From Candidatus Eiseniibacteriota bacterium (GTDB taxonomy: Bacteria > JAFGKV01): a stretch of DNA of 13,464 bases. Positions within the stretch are counted from its first letter, which is position 1; every line of letters starts with the position of its first letter. The stretch lies in assembly GCA_025453925.1 (NCBI GenBank), contig JALOPK010000061.1, positions 1 through 13,464 of the forward strand, in the 5' to 3' direction. The notes below the pieces were generated by a model. It saw nothing but the letters and a program-made list of their open reading frames with translations. It ran no database searches and was not told the DNA's origin. Shown here in pieces: positions 1 through 5,209 of this stretch. The translations under genes were made by a program, and so were the position numbers.

Positions 1-76
1 ACACTGCCTGGAGGAATTCCGGCTGGTTCGGATCCCGGGCGGCAACTCGGTCGTAGATCTCCTTCGCGAGACTCAT
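1..76 (-). CDS. gdhA: Glutamate dehydrogenase, N-terminal 25 codons only (partial at window edge)
   Basis: An ATG at 76-74 on the minus strand opens a frame that stays open for 25 codons to the window edge. A purine-rich ribosome binding site (GGAAGGGG, 90-83) lies 6 bases upstream. The peptide includes ARDPNQPEFLQAV, which matches the conserved N-terminal segment of bacterial hexameric glutamate dehydrogenase (E. coli GdhA has RDPNQTEFAQAV at the same place). The family interconverts glutamate with 2-oxoglutarate and ammonium, usually with NADP(H) in this bacterial branch. Catalytic and coenzyme-binding regions lie outside the window, so cofactor preference cannot be read. It is divergent from the large redox operon, with 374 bp between the start codons. 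The call rests on one short motif plus a good start and ribosome binding site. Confidence 0.75.
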   Translation of the reverse strand, partial: MSLAKEIYDRVAARDPNQPEFLQAV

Positions 77-321
77 ACTTTTCCCCTTCCATGGAGTGTT
101 ACCAGGGCTGAGCTGGGGTAAGTGGAACAGGAGGGAACACACGGCAACCTGCCAAGCTTGGCTGGACGCTGCGCCGACGTCAAGGGAAAACCCCGAGCCG
201 GATTCCGGGATCCCCACGGTGCCGGCGGGCTCCGAGTGCTGCGTGAGGTCCGGGGTCCCTTCGAGCGGGGGGAACAAGGTGCAACGCCGGGGTGGTGAGC
301 GGAGGACATGGTGAGTATATT

Positions 322-338
322 GAAGAACCCAATTCTTC
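322..338. promoter_or_regulatory. Small inverted repeat, possible operator
   Basis: GAAGAA (322-327) and TTCTTC (333-338) form a perfect 6-bp inverted repeat with a 5-base spacer. It lies in the AT-richest part of the divergent region, directly after a TATATT (316-321). The position would suit a repressor or activator site. It does not match the Rex consensus (TTGTGA-N4-TCACAA), and a 6-bp repeat can occur by chance. Confidence 0.3.
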
Positions 339-349
339 GACATGCCCGA

Positions 350-371
350 CCCCGACTCCGATCCGTCGGGG
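350..371 (+). promoter_or_regulatory. GC-rich hairpin in the probable operon leader
   Basis: CCCCGAC (350-356) pairs perfectly with GTCGGGG (365-371) around an 8-base loop, about 80 bases before the first start codon of the operon. If transcription starts near 316-340 it would be a 5' leader hairpin. No T-tract follows, so it is not a classical intrinsic terminator. A 7-bp GC stem is not rare in DNA of this composition. Confidence 0.3.
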
Positions 372-450
372 ATCCGGTGGTGCAACAGACCGGCTGCCGC
401 GGCCGGCGCACGGCGAGCGGCGCGTGAGACCATACCCCCAGGGAGCACCC

Positions 451-918
451 ATGCAGCATGAACAGCGGTGGTACGACGAGACGGACCGCATTCTGACCCG
501 CAACAACAACGACCCCAGCGCGCTCATCGCCATTCTCCAAGATGCGCAACGCAAGCTGGGGTACCTGCCGAAGGCCGTGCTGGCGAGAATCGCGGAGAAG
601 CTCCACGTCCCTTTGTCGAGAGTGTACGCGGTTGCTACTTTCTACAAGGCCTTCAAGCTGAAACCCGCCGGCAAGCACGTCGTTAAGGTCTGCCTCGGCA
701 CGGCATGCCACATCAAGGGCGGGCCACAGATCATGACCGCCTTCGAGAACGAACTGAAGGTCAAACCTGAAGACGTCACGCCGGACGGCGCGTTCTCCTT
801 CGAGTCGGTGCGGTGTGTCGGATGCTGCGGCCTTGCACCGGTGATCATGGTCGACGAGAATTTCCACGGCAAGGTAACGTCGAAGGACGTGAAGCAGGTG
901 CTTGCGCACTACCGATAG
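451..918 (+). CDS. nuoE: NuoE/HydC-like thioredoxin-fold [2Fe-2S] subunit
   Basis: This 155-residue protein matches the NuoE family (24-kDa subunit of complex I; HydC/HndA/StnA-type subunits of soluble bifurcating enzymes), which passes electrons to or from the FMN subunit. The [2Fe-2S] ligands are C81 and C86 (CLGTAC) and C122 and C126 (CVGCC), with normal family spacing. The N-terminal helical region (about 1-70) with YLPKAVLARIAEKL and VYAVATFYKAF is also typical. The ATG at 451 is chosen because GGGAG (441-445) lies 5 bases upstream and the length then fits. The frame is open further upstream to about 292, but that sequence is not family-like. It is the first gene of the cluster and lies far from its NuoF partner (5210), with the signalling genes between. 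The symbol is at family level only, because no membrane complex I genes are present. Confidence 0.92.
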   Translation: MQHEQRWYDETDRILTRNNNDPSALIAILQDAQRKLGYLPKAVLARIAEKLHVPLSRVYAVATFYKAFKLKPAGKHVVKVCLGTACHIKGGPQIMTAFENELKVKPEDVTPDGAFSFESVRCVGCCGLAPVIMVDENFHGKVTSKDVKQVLAHYR

Positions 919-939
919 CAGCGGAAGAGAGGTCACCCC

Positions 940-1293
940 GTGCGGCTTACCGAGATAGTTGCTCTGCTCAATGCCGACGCGCTCGTACTCGACGACGGCA
1001 TGGATCGTGAAATCGAGACGGTGCACGCGTCCGATCTCATCAGCGAGGTGCTGGCGTCGTGCTCGAGGGGTGCGCTCTGGCTCACGGGCCTGCTCGATCT
1101 CCAGATCGTGAACACGGCCGAGCTGTTCGATCTCGCTGCTGTGGTGTTCGTGGGAAACAGGAGACCGTCCGAGGGGATTCTCGCGCTGGCGCGGGACGAG
1201 GGCATTCCCATCCTCGCGACCAGACTCACGATGTTCGAGACCTGCGGGCTGCTGCACGCCAGGGGACTGCGTCCCGGAACGAGGGGGAGATAG
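940..1293 (+). CDS. DRTGG domain protein, copy 1
   Basis: A 117-residue protein starting with GTG at 940, supported by a GAGAGG ribosome binding site about 6 bases upstream and 21 bp after the NuoE-like stop. It resembles the DRTGG family: SDLISEVLAS near residues 31-40 is the characteristic core, followed by a short alternating strand/helix pattern and a conserved-looking C-terminal segment ILATRLTMFETCGLL (91-105). DRTGG domains occur alone or beside CBS domains and phosphotransacetylases, and their ligand is not well established. Small DRTGG proteins recur beside clostridial-type hydrogenase operons. It has no membrane segment or signal peptide. A diverged second copy lies at 3098-3442. 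The precise role is unknown; a regulatory small-molecule-binding role is my inference. Confidence 0.8.
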   Translation: MRLTEIVALLNADALVLDDGMDREIETVHASDLISEVLASCSRGALWLTGLLDLQIVNTAELFDLAAVVFVGNRRPSEGILALARDEGIPILATRLTMFETCGLLHARGLRPGTRGR

Positions 1294-1296
1294 CCT

Positions 1297-1755
1297 ATGG
1301 CCATCGAGGATCCCGTGCTGTTCCGCAGGGTGTTCAAGATCACAGGCGGCGATTTCCAGAACGCCGGCTCCGTGTCCAAAGAGATCAAGAAAGCGTTGAA
1401 GCAGCTCAATACTGACGCCGAGGTGATCTGGCGCGCCATGATCGTCTCCTACGAAGCGGAGATGAACGTGGTACTTTACGCCCGGGAGTGCGAGATGACA
1501 CTGGAGATATCGCAATCCGGCATCCATCTCGTGTTTGACGACCGTGGCCCCGGCATACCGGATGTCGGCCTGGCCATGACGGAAGGGTATTCGACCGCCA
1601 CGCGCGAAATGCGCGAGAGAGGATTCGGGGCCGGTCTGGGGCTTCCCAATATCAAGAAGACATCGGACCACCTCGAGGTGGTCTCCACGGTTGGGTTCGG
1701 AACCCGGCTCGACATTCGTCTCATGTTCCCCGCGGCGGTCTCCAAGGCAGCATGA
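1297..1755 (+). CDS. RsbW/SpoIIAB-like ATP-binding protein (HATPase_c)
   Basis: A 152-residue single-domain GHKL ATPase starting 3 bp after the preceding stop, with a strong GGGGGAG ribosome binding site (1283-1289). The N-box is in YEAEMNVVLYA (E53 and N57, the E-x3-N pattern of anti-sigma-factor kinases), the G1 box in DDRGPGIPD (81-89), and the G2 box in GFGAGLGLPNI (109-119). Such proteins bind or phosphorylate sigma-factor regulators (RsbW, SpoIIAB, RsbT) or act as stand-alone kinase domains. There is no dimerisation/phospho-acceptor histidine domain, so it is not a complete histidine kinase. No anti-anti-sigma factor or sigma factor lies in the window, so its target is unknown. Tight coupling to the DRTGG gene and the H-cluster protein suggests a joint signalling unit. 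Confidence 0.88.
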   Translation: MAIEDPVLFRRVFKITGGDFQNAGSVSKEIKKALKQLNTDAEVIWRAMIVSYEAEMNVVLYARECEMTLEISQSGIHLVFDDRGPGIPDVGLAMTEGYSTATREMRERGFGAGLGLPNIKKTSDHLEVVSTVGFGTRLDIRLMFPAAVSKAA

Positions 1756-1824
1756 GACAGACTAGTCGGCCTTGGCCATCGTCATTCTCCGGCGTCGCCC
1801 GCGGATGGATGAAAGAACGCACGC

Positions 1825-3135
1825 ATGCTGCTTGAGCACTATTCGCACTCCATCATGATAGACCGGAACCTCTGCACCGGCTGCGTGATCTGCACGCTGG
1901 CCTGCCCCGTGCAGGCCATTCGGGTGAGAGACGGCAAGGCCGACGTGGTAAAGAGCAACCAGTGCATCGACTGCGGTGAATGCCTCCGCGTGTGCCCGCA
2001 CCAGGCGGTTCGCTCAATGACCACCAAACGGCAGGACCTGACTGGCTACAAGGCGCTGGCGGCCCTTCCATCACCCGTGATCTACGCCCAGTTCGGCGAC
2101 ATGCACACGCCGAATGACGTGCTTCTCGCGCTGAAGGGCGTTGGGTTCGACTACGTCTTCGATCTGGCGGTGAACTGCGAGATGGTGTTCATCGCCATCG
2201 ATGAGTACCTGCGGCGGAATGCCGCGCCGCGGCCGATGATTTCCAATTTCTGCCCTCCTATCGCGCGCATGATCCTCAAGAGCTATCCGAATCTCGTGCC
2301 CAATATTCTTCCCATCGAGGTGCCGAGAGAGACCGCCGCCAAGACCGCCCGCAGGCGGATCGCCGAAGACCGCGGGATCGCCCCGGAGGACGTGGGCGTC
2401 TTCCACATCACCCCGTGTGCGGCTAAGGTGGTGTCCATCATGAGGCCGGTCGGGGTGGACAAATCGAACCTCGACGGCGCTATTGCCATTCGTGACCTGT
2501 ATGTGCCGATCAAGAACGCGCTGAATAACATCGGCGAGGTCGAAGACGAGTGGATTCTCCAGAAGTCCAGCGGCGTCGGCATCAGTTGGGCCATCGGCCG
2601 GGGCAGCGTTCGCGGGCTTCCCAATCGGCGGACCCTCTCGGTCACGGGCGTGAAGGATGTGATCCGAATTCTCGATGATGTGGACGCGGGAAGAGTCGAA
2701 GGCATCGACTACCTGGAACTCTCCATCTGCCCGGGCGGCTGCGTCGGGGGCCCCCTCGTCGTGGAGAACAAGCATGTCGCTACGAGCCGCATCGAGGATC
2801 TCATCGAGCAGTACGGAGTCCGCAGCAGGGTCGATACCCGCAAGGTGGTGCGTCAGTTCGAGCAGACCTACCTCCTGAGCAGTTCGCGGTTTCACGCGCA
2901 GGCGCCCGAGCCGCTGGATACGGACCTCCGCCGCGCCCTGGAGAAGATGAGCCGGATCGAGGAGCTGACCTCGATGCTGCCCGGGAAGCAGTGCGGCGCA
3001 TGCGGCGCGCCCTCGTGCCGGGACCTCGCCGAGGACATTGTTCGAGGGAACGCGACACCGTCGGACTGCGTGTTCATCCGCGTGAAGGAGTTGGAAGATG
3101 CGTGTGCGGGACATCGTGACGGCGCTGAGTCTTGA
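1825..3135 (+). CDS. Putative sensory [FeFe]-hydrogenase (H-cluster domain with ferredoxin-like ends)
   Basis: A 436-residue iron-sulfur protein. Residues 11-65 carry two [4Fe-4S] motifs (C17, C20, C23, C27 and C47, C50, C53, C57). Residues of about 85-345 form the [FeFe]-hydrogenase large-subunit domain. Its H-cluster ligand cysteines are present in the three signature loops: NFCPP (C143), TPCAAK (C198) and CPGGC (C302, C306). Residues 390-415 form an extra Fe-S motif, C-x2-C-x4-C-x16-C (C390, C393, C398, C415). The proton-relay cysteine preceding C143 is F142, and the Met and Glu of the MPCxxKxxE loop are T196 and S204. These changes and the signalling neighbours fit the putatively sensory [FeFe] groups (C or D) rather than a catalytic enzyme. 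It lacks a PAS domain. ATG 1825 is the only start in frame after an upstream stop, and its ribosome binding site is weak. The downstream DRTGG gene overlaps its end by 38 bp. Confidence 0.85.
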   Translation: MLLEHYSHSIMIDRNLCTGCVICTLACPVQAIRVRDGKADVVKSNQCIDCGECLRVCPHQAVRSMTTKRQDLTGYKALAALPSPVIYAQFGDMHTPNDVLLALKGVGFDYVFDLAVNCEMVFIAIDEYLRRNAAPRPMISNFCPPIARMILKSYPNLVPNILPIEVPRETAAKTARRRIAEDRGIAPEDVGVFHITPCAAKVVSIMRPVGVDKSNLDGAIAIRDLYVPIKNALNNIGEVEDEWILQKSSGVGISWAIGRGSVRGLPNRRTLSVTGVKDVIRILDDVDAGRVEGIDYLELSICPGGCVGGPLVVENKHVATSRIEDLIEQYGVRSRVDTRKVVRQFEQTYLLSSSRFHAQAPEPLDTDLRRALEKMSRIEELTSMLPGKQCGACGAPSCRDLAEDIVRGNATPSDCVFIRVKELEDACAGHRDGAES

Positions 3136-3442
3136 GATCATTCACGAGGGGGAGCACCTGGATGATCCCGTCGAAGGCGGCTATGTCGGTGACCTCCTGA
3201 GCGACGTCATCGCCTCGGCGCGGCGGCGTGACTTCTGGATCACCATACAGTCTCACGAAAACATCATTGCGGTGGCGACCCTGAAGGACCTGGCGGGAGT
3301 CGTGCTGGCGAAGAATACCACGCCGCACGCGGAGACGGTGGAGCACGCGAAGCGGGAGAACGTGACGCTGCTGAGATCGTCCATGACCTCGTACCAGCTC
3401 GTCGCACGTCTCGCCGGCCTGGGGATCTCCGGCGACCGGTGA
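3098..3442 (+). CDS. DRTGG domain protein, copy 2
   Basis: A 114-residue protein whose start lies inside the end of the H-cluster gene (38-bp overlap), with a GGAG ribosome binding site about 8 bases upstream of ATG 3098. GGYVGDLLSDVIASA (27-41) matches the DRTGG core better than copy 1 does, and the C-terminal LLRSSMTSYQLVARLAGLGI (91-110) aligns with the C-terminal segment of copy 1. The two copies share a fold and length but are clearly diverged, so they are probably old paralogues with distinct jobs. The overlap implies translational coupling to the putative sensor. The PHP gene begins in its last codons (GTGA overlap). The ligand and function are unknown. Confidence 0.82.
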   Translation: MRVRDIVTALSLEIIHEGEHLDDPVEGGYVGDLLSDVIASARRRDFWITIQSHENIIAVATLKDLAGVVLAKNTTPHAETVEHAKRENVTLLRSSMTSYQLVARLAGLGISGDR

Positions 3443-4191
3443 CCCCGCGGTGCTATCGGGCCGACCTGCACGTGCACACGTGCCTCTCGCCCTGCAGCGA
3501 CTTGGAGATGTCTCCCCAGGGCATTGTACAGACCGCTCTGACCCGCGGCATCGACATCATCGGCATCAGCGACCACAATTCGGCGGGGAATGCCGGCGCG
3601 GTCATGCGTGCCGCCGAGGGTTCGTCGCTTTCGGTCATCCCTGGCATGGAGATCACCACGGCCGAAGAAGTGCACGTCCTCGGCCTTTTCCCGACCCTGG
3701 AGGCGGCGGAGCGCGTGCAGAAGACAATGTATGCGGGTCTGGGAACCTCCGAGAACGAGGGGTACGTGCAGGAACAGGTACTCGCCAACGAGGCCGACGA
3801 GGTGGAGGGTTTCTGCGATCGTCTTCTCGTCGCCGCATCGCTCCTCTCGCTGGAACGAATCGTGAGACTTATTCATCAGGAGGACGGGCTCGCCATCGCC
3901 GCCCACATCGACCGGCAGGCTTATGGGATCATCGGGGTTTTGGGGTTCATTCCGCGGAGTCTTCCGTTCGATGCGCTGGAGGTAAGCCGGCATGTGCCGT
4001 TGCGGACGGCTCACCAGGCTTTCCCCATGTACGATCGCTGTCCTTTCACCACCAGCTCCGATGCCCATTACCTGAAGGACTTGGGCACAGCCTGCACACC
4101 TTTGCGCCTGGCCCAGCCCTCATTCGAGGAGCTCCGAATGGCATTCCGGGGCATGGATGGGCGCGGGGTAGACGTGGAGCGCTGTGCATGA
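3439..4191 (+). CDS. PHP-domain metal-dependent phosphoesterase-like protein
   Basis: A 250-residue PHP (polymerase and histidinol phosphatase) domain protein. Metal-binding motifs are in order: H11 and H13 (DLHVHT), D45-H46-N47 (GISDHNS), E71 (GMEIT), H79, H156 (AAHIDR) and D208/H210 (SSDAHY). All expected metal ligands appear present, so it should be a tri-metal hydrolase of a phosphate ester, as in TrpH/YciV relatives. The substrate cannot be read from sequence. The start is GTG 3439 in a 4-base GTGA overlap with the DRTGG gene, and the stop overlaps the next gene's ATG. PHP genes in this setting recur beside [FeFe]-hydrogenase operons, where they have been presumed to be signalling phosphatases. 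It is cytoplasmic, with no signal peptide. Confidence 0.9.
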   Translation: MTPRCYRADLHVHTCLSPCSDLEMSPQGIVQTALTRGIDIIGISDHNSAGNAGAVMRAAEGSSLSVIPGMEITTAEEVHVLGLFPTLEAAERVQKTMYAGLGTSENEGYVQEQVLANEADEVEGFCDRLLVAASLLSLERIVRLIHQEDGLAIAAHIDRQAYGIIGVLGFIPRSLPFDALEVSRHVPLRTAHQAFPMYDRCPFTTSSDAHYLKDLGTACTPLRLAQPSFEELRMAFRGMDGRGVDVERCA

Positions 4192-4724
4192 AAGAGCTGG
4201 CCCTGCATATTCAGGACATCGCGGAGAACTCGGTCCGGGCGGGCGCGGCCTTGATCGAGATCCAGGTCACGGAGGACGCGCGGGCCGACCGGCTCACCGT
4301 TTCCATTGTGGACAATGGATGCGGCATGGATCAGGAGACCGCGGCTCGCGCGCTTGATCCGTTCTTTTCCACCAAAGACGTCCGCAAGGTGGGCATGGGC
4401 CTTTCCCTCTTCCAGCAGGCCGCACGCCGCGCCGGGGGCGACATGGTGCTCCATACCGAGAAGGGAGCGGGAACGCGGGTCGTGGCGTACTTCCAGAGGT
4501 CCCATATCGACCGGCAGCCGCTGGGCGACATGGCGGCGACGATCACCGCCATCCTGCTTCAGAATCCTGCGGTCGAAGTGGTATTCTGCCACGCGACGGA
4601 CGACGACGAGTTCAGGTTCGATACCAGGGAGTTGCGAACGATCCTGGATGACGTGCCGCTCAGTGATCCAGAAGTGCTCCGGTTCATCTCGGGGCTCATA
4701 CGGGAGCGGCGTCATCTCACATGA
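4188..4724 (+). CDS. Histidine-kinase-type ATPase domain protein (HATPase_c) with a C-terminal extension
   Basis: A 178-residue protein starting at ATG 4188 in an ATGA overlap with the PHP gene. Residues 1-103 form a GHKL ATPase: N-box DIAENSVRAGA (E13, N14), G1 box DNGCGM (42-47), FFSTK (59-63) and G2 box GMGLS (69-73). These boxes are like those of true sensor histidine kinases, in contrast to the RsbW-like copy at 1297. There is no phospho-acceptor histidine domain, sensor domain or transmembrane segment. The last 75 residues, beginning SHIDRQPLGDM, are outside the ATPase fold and not recognised. It could phosphorylate a partner protein or work as an ATP-driven switch. No response regulator is encoded nearby. 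Co-translation with PHP suggests a kinase/phosphatase pair, which is inference. Confidence 0.87.
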   Translation: MKELALHIQDIAENSVRAGAALIEIQVTEDARADRLTVSIVDNGCGMDQETAARALDPFFSTKDVRKVGMGLSLFQQAARRAGGDMVLHTEKGAGTRVVAYFQRSHIDRQPLGDMAATITAILLQNPAVEVVFCHATDDDEFRFDTRELRTILDDVPLSDPEVLRFISGLIRERRHLT

Positions 4725-4756
4725 GCGTGTGCTCACCAGGCGAGGAAGGGTGACCA

Positions 4757-5140
4757 ATGGCAAAGCTGACCATCGACGAACTGAGACGTATCAGGGATGA
4801 GGCGAAACGGACCCGCAACCTTCGCGAGGGGGAGGGCAAGGCACGGATCACGGTGCACATGGGAACCTGCGGCATCGCCTCCGGCGCCCGGGAAGTGATG
4901 GATTCGCTGCTGCGGGCCATCGACGACCACGGAATCAAAGACGTGCTCGTCACCACCTCGGGCTGCGCCGGGCTGTGCAGCCACGAGCCAATGGCCACGG
5001 TCGAGTACCGCGACACCGCGCCGGTGAAGTATGCCAAGCTGACGCCCGAAGGCATCGTAAGAGTGTTGCTGGAGCACGCGGATGCGGGTAGCATCGTGCG
5101 CGAGTTCGCGCTGGCCATCGGCAGCGAGAAGATGAGCTGA
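4757..5140 (+). CDS. HndB-like [2Fe-2S] thioredoxin-fold ferredoxin
   Basis: A 127-residue protein with a strong GAGGAAGGG ribosome binding site (4742-4750) 6 bases before ATG 4757. After a charged N-terminal helix (1-27), the segment VHMGTCGIASGAREVMDSL (C38) and GCAGLC (C70, C74) match the small thioredoxin-like [2Fe-2S] proteins typified by HndB of the Desulfovibrio NADP-reducing hydrogenase. Only three cysteines are visible, against four in NuoE-type domains. As far as I recall, the three-cysteine pattern with TCGIA is normal for this branch, with the fourth ligand unclear. It sits directly upstream of the NuoF-type gene, as hndB does before hndC, and is likely a peripheral electron-entry or electron-exit subunit of the complex. 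Confidence 0.85.
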   Translation: MAKLTIDELRRIRDEAKRTRNLREGEGKARITVHMGTCGIASGAREVMDSLLRAIDDHGIKDVLVTTSGCAGLCSHEPMATVEYRDTAPVKYAKLTPEGIVRVLLEHADAGSIVREFALAIGSEKMS

Positions 5141-5176
5141 TCATGATCATGGTCTTGGCACCGCACACCCGACGCA

Positions 5177-5193
5177 GCTCTGAGGTTCAGAGC
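5177..5193 (+). promoter_or_regulatory. Intercistronic hairpin before the NuoF-type gene
   Basis: GCTCTGA (5177-5183) and TCAGAGC (5187-5193) pair perfectly around a 3-base loop (GGT). The hairpin lies in the 69-bp gap upstream of the NuoF-type gene, ending about 7 bases before its GGGGGA ribosome binding site. It could mark an RNA processing or stabilising site that sets the ratio of complex subunits to upstream signalling proteins. No T-tract follows, so it is not a standard terminator. Confidence 0.35.
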
Positions 5194-5209
5194 CGGTTAG
5201 GGGGAATGC

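Larger units (their letters stand above)
77..450. other. Divergent intergenic region between gdhA and the redox operon
   Basis: These 374 bp separate two outward-facing genes and should hold promoters for both. I see no protein-coding signal: the frame of the downstream NuoE gene is open back to about 292, but the extension is proline/arginine-rich and unlike the family. Two inverted repeats near the operon side are listed separately. TATATT at 316-321 could be a -10 element for the plus strand, but it has no -35 partner at the usual distance. Both promoters are therefore unresolved. Confidence 0.6.

Noticed and set aside
155-183. TTGACG on the minus strand (183-178) as a -35 box for the gdhA promoter
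   Set aside because: At 16-18 bases' distance there is no acceptable -10 sequence; the best is CAAGCT or AAGCTT.
292-450. N-terminal extension of the NuoE-like gene to an earlier start
   Set aside because: The extra residues are Pro/Arg/Gly-rich and not found in the NuoE family. ATG 451 has a good ribosome binding site and gives normal length.
73-1671. A 532-codon open frame on the minus strand
   Set aside because: It lies antisense to the NuoE, DRTGG and ATPase genes, which have clear motifs and ribosome binding sites. Its product is Arg/His/Leu-rich with no recognisable domain, the usual shadow in GC-rich coding DNA.
2071-3141. A 356-codon open frame on the minus strand
   Set aside because: It is a shadow of the H-cluster protein gene, and its composition is typical of a GC-rich antisense frame.
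5138-5149. 12-bp palindrome TGATCATGATCA over the stop of the HndB-like gene
   Set aside because: It contains the stop codon and is within chance expectation for the window. It is kept only as part of the gap finding.
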